DNA of 64,000 nucleotides from Flavobacterium sp. (GCF_024710485.1 NZ_JANJUQ010000041.1:24439-88438), one strand, 5' to 3'. Shown: positions 43,549-52,876, numbered from the stretch's first letter. The notes: generated from the letters alone by a model not told the origin. Made by a program: numbers and translations.

Positions 43549-44853
43549 TTGATACTTTTGGACCCCGAGCCCGGTTTAACTTTTCTCGATACTCTTGATA
43601 CCAACTTGCTTTTCGGAAGCTTAGTCATTGTTTTGCTGTTGTTTTGCTCGGCTATGATTTCGGCTGCGGAAGTAGCTTTGTTTTCCTTGTCCCAAAACGA
43701 TTTGACTAAGTTGTCTCAACAAAATCCTACTAAATCTCAGTTGGTTTCCCAATTGTTACAAAAACCCAAAAAACTACTGGCTACTTTGCTTTTGGCCAAT
43801 AATTTTGTCAATATTGGGATAGTCATTATTTTTTCTTTTTTATCCAACTCCTTATTCGCCGGTATCATTTCTCCGGTGGTGAAATTTGTGGTCGAAGTTG
43901 TTTTGGTAACTTTTCTCATTTTGCTTTTCGGAGAAGTATTGCCTAAAGTATATGCCAGTCGCAATAATATCAAGTTTTCCATACGAATAGCCCGTCCGCT
44001 ATGGTTCTTAGACCAATTGTTGTCGCCATTAAGTTTGCCCATGCGCGCTGTTACGGTTTATTTGCATAAAAAGTTAGGTCGCCAAAAAACGAATATTTCG
44101 GTTGACCAATTGTCTCAAGCATTGGAAATGACCTCGTCTGACGATACCACTTCGGAAGAGCAAAAAATTCTGGAAGGCATTGTTTCTTTCGGGAATACCG
44201 ATACCAAGCAAGTAATGAGTCCGAGAATTGATATCTTTGCCCTCGAGATTGAGGAGTCTTTCGCCGAGATTTATCCGAAGATAGTCGATAAAGGTTATTC
44301 GAGAATTCCCGTTTTTCGTGAAAATATCGATCATATTGAAGGCGTTTTGTTTGTAAAAGATTTGATTCCGCATATTCATAAAAAGGAATTTGACTGGAAT
44401 TCATTATTGCGCGAACCGTTTTTTGTTCCCGAAAACAAAAAGCTCGACGATTTGCTCAAAGATTTTCAAAGCATGAAAAGCCATTTAGCGATAGTAGTTG
44501 ATGAATACGGCGGTACTTCGGGTTTGGTTTCTTTAGAAGATGTGATTGAGGAAATTGTGGGCGATATTTCGGATGAGTTTGATGACGAGAACATCAGCTA
44601 TTCGCAAATAGACGAGAAGAACTTCCTGTTTGAAGGTAAAATGAATCTCAAAGATTTTTATCGCGTTGTTAATGTTGATGAAGAAGCTTTTGAAGACCGA
44701 AAAGGAGAAGCCGAAACCTTGGCCGGTTTTATCTTAGAACTCTTGGGTAATTTCCCGAAGAAAGGTCAAAAAATCCACTTTTCTACTGTGACTTTCACTG
44801 TAGAAGTAGTCGATAAAAAAAGAGTGAAACAATTAAAAGTAACCTTGGAATAA
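43549..44853 (+). CDS. gldE: Gliding-motility associated protein GldE
   Basis: A 434-residue membrane protein with a DUF21/CNNM-like domain (about four transmembrane helices, residues 20-150), two CBS domains (VMSPRIDIFALE..., RIPVFRENIDHIEG, LAIVVDEYGGTSGLVSLEDVIEEIVGDISDE) and a CorC/HlyC C-terminal transporter-associated domain. In Flavobacterium johnsoniae GldE is encoded with GldD and supports gliding. The gldE-gldD order and ssb and mutY neighbours match that locus. The start is a TTG at 43549 and is uncertain by a few codons. It may be a divalent-cation exporter by family. Confidence 0.92.
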   Translation: MILLDPEPGLTFLDTLDTNLLFGSLVIVLLLFCSAMISAAEVALFSLSQNDLTKLSQQNPTKSQLVSQLLQKPKKLLATLLLANNFVNIGIVIIFSFLSNSLFAGIISPVVKFVVEVVLVTFLILLFGEVLPKVYASRNNIKFSIRIARPLWFLDQLLSPLSLPMRAVTVYLHKKLGRQKTNISVDQLSQALEMTSSDDTTSEEQKILEGIVSFGNTDTKQVMSPRIDIFALEIEESFAEIYPKIVDKGYSRIPVFRENIDHIEGVLFVKDLIPHIHKKEFDWNSLLREPFFVPENKKLDDLLKDFQSMKSHLAIVVDEYGGTSGLVSLEDVIEEIVGDISDEFDDENISYSQIDEKNFLFEGKMNLKDFYRVVNVDEEAFEDRKGEAETLAGFILELLGNFPKKGQKIHFSTVTFTVEVVDKKRVKQLKVTLE

Positions 44854-44859
44854 AGTAAG

Positions 44860-45420
44860 ATGAGTAATAAAGTAATAGGATTTCTAACCGTATTGTTGCT
44901 GTTAGCATTTACCGGATGTAAAAATGAAGTGTTGCCCAAACCGGCCGGACAATTGCGTTTGGATTATGAAGTAGCACAGTATGCTGTTTTTAGCAATCCG
45001 TGTCCGTTTACTTTTGAAATGAATGAAAAAGCCAAGATAAAAGCGACTCAAAATTGCGAGTTTACCATCAATTATCCGAAGATGAAGGCGACGATTTATC
45101 TTACCTATAAAGCGGTGAATAAAGATATAGATTCGTTGTTGAGAGATGCGCAATCACTGACCTATAAACACGTCATCAAAGCCGACGATATTTTAGAGCA
45201 GCCGTTCATCAATAACGATAAAAAAGTATACGGTATGTTTTATCGCGTGAGTGGTAATGCCGCCACCAATGCGCAGTTTTATGTTACCGACAGTATCAAA
45301 CACTTTGTAACAGGTTCGGTGTATTTTTATGCCAAACCCAATTTCGATTCGATTATGCCGGCCGCTGATTACATTCGGAACGACATGCAGCATTTGATAG
45401 AATCCATCCAATGGAAATAA
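44860..45420 (+). CDS. gldD: Gliding motility lipoprotein GldD
   Basis: A 186-residue envelope lipoprotein required for gliding and type IX secretion in F. johnsoniae. The lipobox is FTGC with Cys20. The rest is beta-rich (QLRLDYEVAQYAVFSNPCPF, KMKATIYLTYKAV, FVTGSVYFYAKPNFDSIMPAADYI), which is the GldD family pattern. Starts 6 bp after gldE, so the pair is one operon. A perfect palindromic terminator follows at 45457. Confidence 0.93.
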   Translation: MSNKVIGFLTVLLLLAFTGCKNEVLPKPAGQLRLDYEVAQYAVFSNPCPFTFEMNEKAKIKATQNCEFTINYPKMKATIYLTYKAVNKDIDSLLRDAQSLTYKHVIKADDILEQPFINNDKKVYGMFYRVSGNAATNAQFYVTDSIKHFVTGSVYFYAKPNFDSIMPAADYIRNDMQHLIESIQWK

Positions 45421-45456
45421 GGCCGTTAGGTCTGACGGAGCAATGCTAAATAAAAA

Positions 45457-45478
45457 AAGGAACTCCGCGGAGTTCCTT
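45457..45478. terminator. Perfect 22-bp palindrome between gldD and the HMA gene
   Basis: AAGGAACTCCG and its exact complement with no loop, an A-run on the left. It terminates gldD and the convergent heavy-metal-domain gene. Confidence 0.8.
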
Positions 45479-45499
45479 CTTCATTAACTGAAATTTGTA

Positions 45500-45874
45500 T
45501 TATTTTTTAACTACTTTGTAAGTGTTGCCATCGGCAGCGCCTTCAACAGTGGTATATAGTTTTTCCGGAGTTAAAACAGCGGCGTCAAATTCAACGGTAG
45601 CTTCTTTTTTATCGAAATCTACAGTAGCTTTTTGCACGCCATCCATACCGGCTAATTTTTTTTCGATAGTTTTTGCACAACCCATAGCGCAAGTCATTCC
45701 GTCAATTTTAAAACTGGCGGTTTCAGGTTTTGCAGCTACAGCTTTTGTTTTTTCGGCAGTAGCGGTAACTTCGGTTTCAGTATCAGCAGCTGCAGGTTTA
45801 GCGGCGGTATCTTTGCAACTGAAAAGCAAAGAAGAAGCGATACCTAAGGTTACTAAAGATTTGGTGAAATTCAT
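45500..45874 (-). CDS. Heavy-metal-associated (HMA) domain lipoprotein
   Basis: A 124-residue exported lipoprotein with the lipobox LLFSC (Cys20), a Thr/Ala/Glu-rich linker (21-52) and one HMA domain, residues 53-122, with IDGMTCAMGCAKTIEKKL. The metal site is Cys62-x3-Cys66, one residue longer than the canonical CxxC. It probably binds copper or another soft metal in the periplasm. The ATG at 45874 is preferred over an upstream Met because it gives a proper signal peptide. No copper ATPase is nearby. Confidence 0.85.
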   Translation of the reverse strand: MNFTKSLVTLGIASSLLFSCKDTAAKPAAADTETEVTATAEKTKAVAAKPETASFKIDGMTCAMGCAKTIEKKLAGMDGVQKATVDFDKKEATVEFDAAVLTPEKLYTTVEGAADGNTYKVVKK

Positions 45875-45982
45875 GATAATCCTAATTTTAATTGTAATTG
45901 CTTGTTTGAGAGACAAAAATAAATAAAAATTAAAGTTATTATTCTTAAAATAATTACAAAATTTGAATCCTTAAAATCAGCT

Positions 45983-46849
45983 ATGAAAGCCACACAAACA
46001 AAATGGATTATTTTAATCGTACTCGCCTTAATTTGGGGCAGTTCGTTTATATTGATAAAAAAGGGATTGGTTAGTTTGAGTCCGTTTCAACTGGGTTCAC
46101 TGCGCATTGTTTTTTGTGCTTTGTTTTTGTTGGTCATAGGATTTAAAAGTTTGAGTGATATTCCGTTGCATAAATGGAAGTTCATTGCGTTGACTTCGCT
46201 ATTCGGGACTTTTATTCCGGCTTATCTTTTTGCTATTGCGCAAACGCAAATCAGTAGTTCGGTGAGTTCGATACTCAATTCGCTTACCCCTTTAAATACA
46301 CTGATATTAGGTGCTTTAGTTTTTGGGCTCGATTTCAAACGAACCCAAATCATTGGTGTGCTTGTTGGTTTTACCGGAACGATGTTGCTCATTTTAAACG
46401 GAGCGGCACACCATCCTAATCAGAATTATTGGTACACGATTTTGGTGTTGATAGCTTCGATGTGTTATGCCACTAATGTCAATTTGATTAAACGATATTT
46501 GTCCGATCTGAAACCTTTAACCATTACTACAGGGAATTTTCTGGTGATGTTGTTTCCTGCTTTGGGAATTTTGCTATTTACCGATGTAATGTCTAAAATT
46601 CATTTGCCGGAAGTAAAAGAAGCTATGATTTTTATCGCTATTTTAGGGATTATCGGCACCGGAATTGCCAATGTGCTATTTTATAAATTGATACAGATTT
46701 CGTCTCCGGTTTTTGCAACATCCGTTACGTATTTGATTCCGGTTGTAGCTTTCTTTTGGGGATTGTTGGACAATGAAATGTTAACGCCGGTACAGTTTTT
46801 TGGTGCTTTTGTAGTTTTGATTGGCGTTTATTTATCGAGTAAAAAATAA
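45983..46849 (+). CDS. EamA/DMT-family transporter
   Basis: A 288-residue inner-membrane protein with about ten transmembrane helices in two EamA repeats. The first shows WGSSFILIKKGLVSLSPFQLGSLR and the second FVVLIGVYLSSKK. Members export metabolites such as amino acids, but the substrate cannot be read from sequence. It is divergent from the HMA lipoprotein. A terminator that mainly serves the M16 gene lies beyond its end at 46964. Confidence 0.88.
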   Translation: MKATQTKWIILIVLALIWGSSFILIKKGLVSLSPFQLGSLRIVFCALFLLVIGFKSLSDIPLHKWKFIALTSLFGTFIPAYLFAIAQTQISSSVSSILNSLTPLNTLILGALVFGLDFKRTQIIGVLVGFTGTMLLILNGAAHHPNQNYWYTILVLIASMCYATNVNLIKRYLSDLKPLTITTGNFLVMLFPALGILLFTDVMSKIHLPEVKEAMIFIAILGIIGTGIANVLFYKLIQISSPVFATSVTYLIPVVAFFWGLLDNEMLTPVQFFGAFVVLIGVYLSSKK

Positions 46850-46963
46850 CACAGAAACAACCCATATATAGTTTTTGAAGCTTATTTAAAAGACGTTCCG
46901 CTCTTTGTTGTGGAATTGAACAGCAAAGCATAAATAACCCCTATGTCTCTATGTGGTTCAAAC

Positions 46964-46995
46964 AAAAAAGACCGCTATTGCTAACGGTCTTTTTT
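46964..46995. terminator. Terminator shared by EamA and M16 genes
   Basis: Stem AAAAAAGACCG (46964-46974) and CGGTCTTTTTT (46985-46995), symmetrical, so effective both ways. Confidence 0.85.
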
Positions 46996-47014
46996 AAATT
47001 TATATCAATTTCAA

Positions 47015-49069
47015 TTATTGAAAATCAGCATCTGAAACTCCTTCATTGATTTTTACTTCTGAAATTTTGATATCCAATTCGATACCAATATTCATTACTT
47101 GGTTGAAAGGCACTTTTACACCTTTTACTTCTCTGTAATCTCCAAAAGTAGTAACTTGAGTTACTTTTTGTCCACCTTGATCAGCTGTTGTTGATTCGCC
47201 AGTCTTCAAACCTGATTTTACATCAAAGTAATGCGTGGTGTCACCATCAACTACAGTATAGGCATCGCTTCCGTTCATTGGCTCGATTCCGGTTACTGTA
47301 ACTCCGGCTTTAGTAGCCAAAGCCGTTTCTCCGAATAACACAGCGCTTTCTTTCATTTTAGCTAACATATCGCCCTCTGCATTCATTTTTTGTCCTTGTT
47401 GCATCATGTAGCCCGTGTTCCCGTTAACAACTTGTTTCATTAATGAACCCATTCCGGCCATAGACAATTCAACCAGCATTCGACCTTTGTTGTCGGTTTT
47501 TGAGGTGTAAGCTATTGGCATAGGTGCTTGAGGAATTTTGGTTTCTCCAATACTTACAATTGATTTAACAGTTTTCATTGCTTTATCACCACCAATCGCT
47601 TTGATGTAGTTGTCGATAACGGTTTTAACAGTTACGCCGGCAGGTACCGGTTTTTTCATAGCCGGTTTCTCCGTTGGATTACCGAATTTATCGAAGTAAA
47701 AAATTGGAATTTTTAAGCTTTCTAATCCAGGTAATACTTCTGCCGCTTTTCCAACCACTAATATTCTTAAGTTGTCTGCCATGAAATATTTGTTCACTAC
47801 TCTCATGATGTCATCAGGCGTTACTGCGTTGATGTTTTTGATGTAGTTTTCATAAAAATCAGCTGGAAGACCTTCTGTTTCGATATTTAAAGCGTAACGT
47901 GCTACGGTAGATGGTTTTTCAACTTGCATCACGAAACGACCGATATAACCTGCTTTTACACTGTTTAGAGCTTCTTCGGAAACTTTCTCGGTTCTGATTC
48001 GGTTTAATTCATACAAAGCTTGTGTGATGGCACTGTCAGTTACTGCGTTTCTAACTTGGGTGTTAGCTCTGAATTCACTGTAAATGTTTTTGTCGAAACC
48101 AACGCTTGAGCGTGCTCCGTAAGTCCATCCGTGTTTCTCTCTCAAGTTCATGTTTAGGTAGCTGTTAAAGTCGCCACCAAATACTTGATTCGCTAAAATT
48201 ACCGGGAAGAAATCGGCATCTTTCATTTTCAAGTTTACAGTGTTGAAAAGAGTAATTTCTGACTGAACGGCATTCGGCATATCCACAAAATTGATTTGGG
48301 TATATTGCACATTGCTTGGGTTAGAATAAGTTAGTCTTGGAGCAGTAGCTTTTACCCATGAACCGAATAATTTTTCTACTAACTTTTTAACTTCTTTGGT
48401 TTTAACATCACCAACAATTACCAAGTAAGCTTTCTCAGGAACGAAGTAAGTGTTGTAATTGGTTTTTACATCGGCCAGAGATACATTGTTGATGGTTTCT
48501 TCTGATAAGTATTCACCCGCTGGGTGGTTTTTACCGTAAGCCAAAACTCTTTCCACTCTTGAAGCTACAGCAGGGACACTTTTTTCTTGGGTTTTTAAAC
48601 CTTCGATTAATTTTTCTTTTTCTTTATCGAACTCTTCCTGTGTAAAGTTTGGCATCAAAGCACCTTCCGCCATTAATTCTAAAATTCTCTTGGCGTGCTT
48701 AGATAAACCGCTCGCAGAAGCACCTGAAGAATAGAAGTTGATGTTAGCGCCTAAGAAATCAATTTCTTCATTAAAAGCATCTTTCGGCGTTTTAATTGAA
48801 CCGTTTCCGATTAAGCTACTGGTTAAATCGTCAACTCCTTTTTTGTTACCTTCCGCATACGGAGTGTTGTCAATAGTTAAGTTGAAAGATACGCGTGGTA
48901 ACTTATGGTTTTCAACCACCAAAACTTTCAATCCGTTTGGTAAAGAAAAGGTTTCCGGTTTTTTGATGTTAATAGTTGGTGCCGGACCCGGTTTTGGTTG
49001 GGTTCTGTCTTGTGCTTGCATAGTTAAGGTTAAAAACAAGCTTGATAATACTATAATTGTTTTTTTCAT
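47015..49069 (-). CDS. M16 family peptidase-like subunit, catalytically inactive, with C-terminal extension
   Basis: A 684-residue exported protein (signal peptide ending near Ala19). The M16 fold is clear in residues 35-460, but the HxxEH zinc motif is replaced by VDDLTSSLIGNG near 79-90, so this is the non-catalytic partner. Residues about 485-684 form an extra domain (VIDNYIKAIGGDKAMKTVKS...) that resembles outer-membrane lipoprotein-like modules in Bacteroidota M16 partners. It lies directly downstream of the active M16 gene; the two probably form a heterodimer. Start ATG at 49069 chosen for its signal peptide. Confidence 0.9.
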   Translation of the reverse strand: MKKTIIVLSSLFLTLTMQAQDRTQPKPGPAPTINIKKPETFSLPNGLKVLVVENHKLPRVSFNLTIDNTPYAEGNKKGVDDLTSSLIGNGSIKTPKDAFNEEIDFLGANINFYSSGASASGLSKHAKRILELMAEGALMPNFTQEEFDKEKEKLIEGLKTQEKSVPAVASRVERVLAYGKNHPAGEYLSEETINNVSLADVKTNYNTYFVPEKAYLVIVGDVKTKEVKKLVEKLFGSWVKATAPRLTYSNPSNVQYTQINFVDMPNAVQSEITLFNTVNLKMKDADFFPVILANQVFGGDFNSYLNMNLREKHGWTYGARSSVGFDKNIYSEFRANTQVRNAVTDSAITQALYELNRIRTEKVSEEALNSVKAGYIGRFVMQVEKPSTVARYALNIETEGLPADFYENYIKNINAVTPDDIMRVVNKYFMADNLRILVVGKAAEVLPGLESLKIPIFYFDKFGNPTEKPAMKKPVPAGVTVKTVIDNYIKAIGGDKAMKTVKSIVSIGETKIPQAPMPIAYTSKTDNKGRMLVELSMAGMGSLMKQVVNGNTGYMMQQGQKMNAEGDMLAKMKESAVLFGETALATKAGVTVTGIEPMNGSDAYTVVDGDTTHYFDVKSGLKTGESTTADQGGQKVTQVTTFGDYREVKGVKVPFNQVMNIGIELDIKISEVKINEGVSDADFQ

Positions 49070-49082
49070 GATACTTTGAGTC

Positions 49083-50408
49083 TTAGTTTTGAGCTTTGTC
49101 TTTGGCCGGTACATAATCCAAAATCAAACGTTGATTCGGGTTCAAATATTTTTTAGCAATATCTCTGATTTCTTCACGAGTGATAGAGCGGAAGATTTCG
49201 ATTTCGGTGTTGATTAAGTTAACATCACCGTATAAAAGATAAAAAGTAGCTAAATTTTCGGCTACACCTTCTACGCTGGCATTACTGTCCACATAGTTGC
49301 TCTCGTAGATGTTTTGTAATTTTTGGTAATCTTTCTCAGAAATCAATTCGTTTTGCAATTTTACGATTTCCTCGTCAATTTCTCTGATCAAGTCAGCCGA
49401 AGTGTTTTCGCCTTGTGGCATTCCGTATAAAATGTACTGACCGTAGTCTTCTTGGCTGTAGTTGAAAGCACCAACTTGTAACGCCATTTTTTTATCGTCT
49501 ACAATTTTTTTGTACAATTTGGAGCTTTTACCGTTGCTTAAATACGTAGAAATCATATCAAGAACTCTGGCGTCACGGGTTTTCATCGATGGCGTTCTGT
49601 AAGCCGCAACCACCATTTCTTTTTGAATGTTCGGGTCTTCATAACGGGCTTTGATAGGCTCGGTGATTGGTGCTTCTACAAAAGTTTCTTTTTTTACTTC
49701 AACACCTCTCGGAATTGGGCCAAAGTACTTTTCAATCCAGGCTTTGGTTTGCGGGATGTTTATTTGCCCGGCTACCACTAAAACAGCATTGTTTGGCGTG
49801 TAGAATTTTTTGTTGAACGCTTGGAATTCTTCCAAAGTCGCAGCATCTAAGTGTTCCATCGAACCAATGGGAGCCCAACGGTACGGGTGGTTTTTGAACA
49901 TGTTTTTCTTTACCTCGGCAATCAATTGACCGTAAGGTTGGTTGTCTACACGTAATCTTTTTTCTTCTTTAACTACTTCGTTTTGAGTATCAACACCAAT
50001 TTGGTTGATTACCGGATGCATCAATCGCTCAGATTCCATCCACAATCCTAACTCGGTATTGTTAGAAGGGAAAACTTCAAAGTAGTAGGTTCTGTCTTCT
50101 GAAGTGTTGGCGTTATTGGTTCCTCCGTTAGAAGTTACAATTTTAAACCATTCACCTCTTTTGATGTTTTCAGTACCTTCGAATAATAAATGCTCAAAGA
50201 AGTGAGCAAATCCTGTTCTCTCCGGATTTTCATCTTTAGAACCTACGTGGTACATTACAGAAGTAATTACTACCGGTGCAGACGGATCGTTGTGTAAAAT
50301 AACATGCAAACCATTCGGCAAATCGTATTCTTCAAAAGCTACCTTTTGAGCATGTGCTGTTCCTCCAAGCATAAGCAATGAACTTAAAGCAATTAATGAT
50401 TTTTTCAT
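49083..50408 (-). CDS. M16 family zinc metallopeptidase (active subunit)
   Basis: A 441-residue peptidase with signal peptide (cleaved near Ala20) and intact zinc motif HFFEH (His69, Glu72, His73) followed by the distal Glu in NEVVKEEKRLR. It probably digests peptides in the periplasm and pairs with the inactive subunit gene that starts 13 bp downstream. A -7-like TATTTTTG is at 50477-50470 on the minus strand. Length matches bacterial M16B enzymes. Confidence 0.93.
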   Translation of the reverse strand: MKKSLIALSSLLMLGGTAHAQKVAFEEYDLPNGLHVILHNDPSAPVVITSVMYHVGSKDENPERTGFAHFFEHLLFEGTENIKRGEWFKIVTSNGGTNNANTSEDRTYYFEVFPSNNTELGLWMESERLMHPVINQIGVDTQNEVVKEEKRLRVDNQPYGQLIAEVKKNMFKNHPYRWAPIGSMEHLDAATLEEFQAFNKKFYTPNNAVLVVAGQINIPQTKAWIEKYFGPIPRGVEVKKETFVEAPITEPIKARYEDPNIQKEMVVAAYRTPSMKTRDARVLDMISTYLSNGKSSKLYKKIVDDKKMALQVGAFNYSQEDYGQYILYGMPQGENTSADLIREIDEEIVKLQNELISEKDYQKLQNIYESNYVDSNASVEGVAENLATFYLLYGDVNLINTEIEIFRSITREEIRDIAKKYLNPNQRLILDYVPAKDKAQN

Positions 50409-50570
50409 AAAAAATTGAAATTTTTTCGTTGATTGTTCAGTTAGATGACTAACCTTTAAATTTGTTACACAAAAATACTTTTTTTTATCTAATAATGTGA
50501 TAGCCCAAAAAATATAAATTGATTTGCTTAAGTGACTGGAATTGAGATTTGAAAAAAATACCGAATTGGG

Positions 50571-50600
50571 TTGTGTGTAAAAGAAATAGTTGTATATTTG
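50571..50600 (+). promoter_or_regulatory. Promoter of rplU-rpmA
   Basis: -33 TTG at 50571-50573 and -7 TATATTTG at 50593-50600, spacing 19 bp. A perfect Bacteroidota promoter that leaves a short AT-rich leader of about 27 bases before the rplU start. Confidence 0.8.
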
Positions 50601-50631
50601 CGCACTTAAAAATTAACTAAACATTATTGTT

Positions 50632-50994
50632 ATGTACGCAATCGTAGAGATAGCAGGGCAACAATTCAAAGTAAGCAAAGACCAAAAAGTTTTTGTTCAC
50701 CGTTTGGCTACTGAAGAAGGTTCAAAAGTTTCTTTTGACAAAGTTCTTTTGTTAGACGACAATGGTAACATCACTTTAGGCGCCCCAGCTATAGAAGGTG
50801 CTTCAGTAGAAGCCAAAGTGTTACAACACTTAAAAGGAGACAAAGTAATCGTTTTCAAAAAGAAAAGAAGAAAAGGTTACAAAAAAAGAAACGGACACAG
50901 ACAGTCGTTGACTCAAATCGTAATTGAGGGAATCAACGGAAGTGCTGCTCCAAAAAAGAAAGCAGCAAAAAAAGCTGAAGCTACAGAAGAATAA
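50632..50994 (+). CDS. rplU: 50S ribosomal protein L21
   Basis: A 120-residue 23S rRNA-binding protein. [25 protein letters not shown] at the N-terminus and [27 protein letters not shown] are L21 signatures. A Lys/Ala-rich tail ([15 protein letters not shown]) extends beyond E. coli L21, as usual in this group. It is followed by rpmA after 24 bp. Confidence 0.98.
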   Translation: MYAIVEIAGQQFKVSKDQKVFVHRLATEEGSKVSFDKVLLLDDNGNITLGAPAIEGASVEAKVLQHLKGDKVIVFKKKRRKGYKKRNGHRQSLTQIVIEGINGSAAPKKKAAKKAEATEE

Positions 50995-51018
50995 TTAACA
51001 TTTAAAAACTAAAACGTC

Positions 51019-51279
51019 ATGGCTCACAAGAAAGGTGTCGGTAGTTCTAAGAATGGTAGAGAATCAGAATCGAAACGTTTAGGCGTTAAGATTTATGGTG
51101 GTCAAGCTGCAATTGCTGGTAATATCATCGTTAGACAAAGAGGTTCTAAACACAATGCTGGAGATAACGTTTACATGGGTAAAGATCACACTTTACATGC
51201 AAAGGTTGACGGGATTGTTAAATTCCAGAAAAAAGGAGATAACAAATCATTTGTGTCTATCCTTCCATTCGAAGCATAA
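51019..51279 (+). CDS. rpmA: 50S ribosomal protein L27
   Basis: An 86-residue protein at the peptidyl-transferase centre. The opening [24 protein letters not shown] and the [15 protein letters not shown] motif identify it. The N-terminus begins directly with MAHKKG, with no cleavable pre-sequence as in Firmicutes. Operon with rplU; terminator at 51302. Confidence 0.98.
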   Translation: MAHKKGVGSSKNGRESESKRLGVKIYGGQAAIAGNIIVRQRGSKHNAGDNVYMGKDHTLHAKVDGIVKFQKKGDNKSFVSILPFEA

Positions 51280-51301
51280 GAACAAACTCTTATACAATAT
51301 A

Positions 51302-51330
51302 AAACCCGTTCAGTAATGAGCGGGTTTTTT
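51302..51330 (+). terminator. Terminator after rpmA
   Basis: Stem AAACCCGTTCA (51302-51312) and TGAGCGGGTTT, tetraloop GTAA, then T-run. Confidence 0.88.
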
Positions 51331-51592
51331 GTTTGGTGATAGTTTCAACAGGAATCTATTGGTTTCAGGTATGCAATACGTCGAGACTTAAATGCTATTC
51401 TGTGCGATATCGTCTACATTACAAATGGATTTTGTAGGAAGGCATCTCAGGAATTTTAAAATAATATAAACGATTAATTTTTAGTCAAATAAACTAAAAA
51501 ATAAGATCTTTGGTTCTCTTTTTTTGATTAACTTTGAGTAGTTTGTTAAAGGTTTTGAAGGCTTAAACAATATAACGATTCACTCTAAAATT
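51331..51592. other. Gene-free stretch before the PAS gene
   Basis: AT-rich, no ORF of interest and no RNA gene I can recognise. It may carry the promoter and leader of the PAS gene, but no full TAnnTTTG/TTG pair is evident. Confidence 0.5.
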
Positions 51593-52444
51593 ATGTATTT
51601 GATTAATAAACGACCAAAGCAATTTGGTTTTTTAGACTTTGTTAAATTATCCTTGGTTTGTTTAGTGTTCGATTTTACGACCATGTTGTTGATTGATCAA
51701 TTTATAATTCTCGAAGGGTTGCTTATGTTTATTCTGCAAGCTTTCATATTTACACTTTCTTTCTCGATAGCGTATTACTTTTTTTATTATCGTACTTATT
51801 ATAGCTCCTTCAAAAATTCTTTGGAGTTATTAAATGAATTTGAAAAGGTACTTCGAACCACCAGCGACGGCTTTTGGATTACGAGTATAGAGGATTATGG
51901 AAAAATTTTATACGTTAACGATGCCTATTGCGAAATGGTCGGATATACTCGGCAAGAGTTGCTGCAAATGAATATCAGAGATATTGATGACAATGAATCC
52001 GAAGAGGAAATGAAAAGTCATTTCCAAAAAATAATAAAAAACGGACACGAAAGTTTTATCAGTACCCACCAAACCAAGAGTGGTGGCAAAATAGAAGTTG
52101 AAGTGAGTGTCACTTATCTAAATATCAATCAAGGAAGGTTTTATGTTTTCCTGAAAAACATCACTTTAGAACAGCAACTCAAGCGAAATATTCTAGCGCA
52201 AAATGAAAAGTTATACGATATTGCCTTCTTGCAATCTCATCAAGTTCGAGCTCCGATTGTTAGGCTTTTAGGCTTGGTTAATCTTATTAACTATGACAAT
52301 TTCAACGACCCGGAAAATAAGGAAATCATACTTTCACTCAAAGAAGCTACAGTTAACTTCGATGAGATTATTCGGGAGATTGTGAATAAAACCAACGAGT
52401 TACACCAACTCAAACAAGAAAACGATTCCAAACAAGAAGGTTAG
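51593..52444 (+). CDS. Membrane-bound PAS protein with histidine-kinase-like helix but no ATPase domain
   Basis: A 283-residue protein with two transmembrane helices (residues about 14-34 and 42-66), a PAS domain (82-195; VLRTTSDGFWITSIEDYGKILYVNDAYCEMVGYT and VFLKNITLEQQLKR) and a dimerisation helix pair with SHQVRAPIVRLLGLVNLI, where His216 sits at the phospho-acceptor place. The HATPase domain (N, G1, G2 boxes) is missing and the frame ends cleanly in a stop. It may be phosphorylated in trans, act as a signal adaptor, or be a decayed kinase. Not linked to a regulator gene. Confidence 0.85.
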   Translation: MYLINKRPKQFGFLDFVKLSLVCLVFDFTTMLLIDQFIILEGLLMFILQAFIFTLSFSIAYYFFYYRTYYSSFKNSLELLNEFEKVLRTTSDGFWITSIEDYGKILYVNDAYCEMVGYTRQELLQMNIRDIDDNESEEEMKSHFQKIIKNGHESFISTHQTKSGGKIEVEVSVTYLNINQGRFYVFLKNITLEQQLKRNILAQNEKLYDIAFLQSHQVRAPIVRLLGLVNLINYDNFNDPENKEIILSLKEATVNFDEIIREIVNKTNELHQLKQENDSKQEG

Positions 52445-52550
52445 TTTATCCATAAAACCCGTACAGCATTGAGCGGTTTTTTGTTGTTGGGAGCGATTCA
52501 AACGTAGTGAATTGGTGAAGCAAAGGTTCGGCCTTTTTTGGTTTCCTTTT

Positions 52551-52645
52551 TCCCGCTTTACGAGCTATGCGGTAGTCTCTTCCAAATGCGAAGCATTCAC
52601 CGAACACTTACAAAAATCGAACATCTAGTGAGGTAATCGGGGCTA
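52551..52645 (-). repeat. Dispersed hairpin element, reverse, internally deleted
   Basis: On the minus strand it begins TAGCCCCGATTACCTCACTA, passes GTTCGGTGAATGCTTCGCATTTGG-type sequence shared with the element at 24971, and ends AAAGCGGGAAA. The central TATCCTTTTTT hairpin of the other copy is absent. Confidence 0.7.
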
Positions 52646-52812
52646 ATTGGGATTGGTCTTTTGTGCTTGGCATATCATCACTAACGGGATTTCTTTTTTT
52701 ATGGATTTTTGCTGCCCAAATTAAATCCCTGACGGAACTGTAAACATAAGACATCTTTTTTCTTACGGTTCGTTCGGCCTACGGAATCAACAAATCTAAA
52801 GGAGTTATAAAT

Positions 52813-52845
52813 AAAAAACCCTCGCTTAAAGCAAGGGTTTATATC
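52813..52845 (-). terminator. Terminator of ahcY
   Basis: Stem AAACCCTCGC and GCAAGGGTTT with a TTAAA-type loop, followed on the minus strand by T-rich sequence (TTTTTTATTT). Confidence 0.8.
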
Positions 52846-52876
52846 TAATATTTAAAATCTGAAATTTAATATCAGA

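Larger units (their letters stand above)
52445..52876. other. Repeat-filled gap before ahcY
   Basis: This 432-bp gap holds a weak hairpin after the PAS gene (AAACCCGTacagcattgAGCGG), a dispersed hairpin element at 52551-52645, two degenerate REP-like cores (CACTAACGGGATTT near 52679 and ATTAAATCCCTGACGG near 52722), and the ahcY terminator. No ORF stands out. Confidence 0.7.

Noticed and set aside
49070..49114. Extra 15 codons at the start of the inactive M16 gene
   Set aside because: They precede the signal peptide and overlap the upstream gene's end; MKKTIIVLSS is the proper start.
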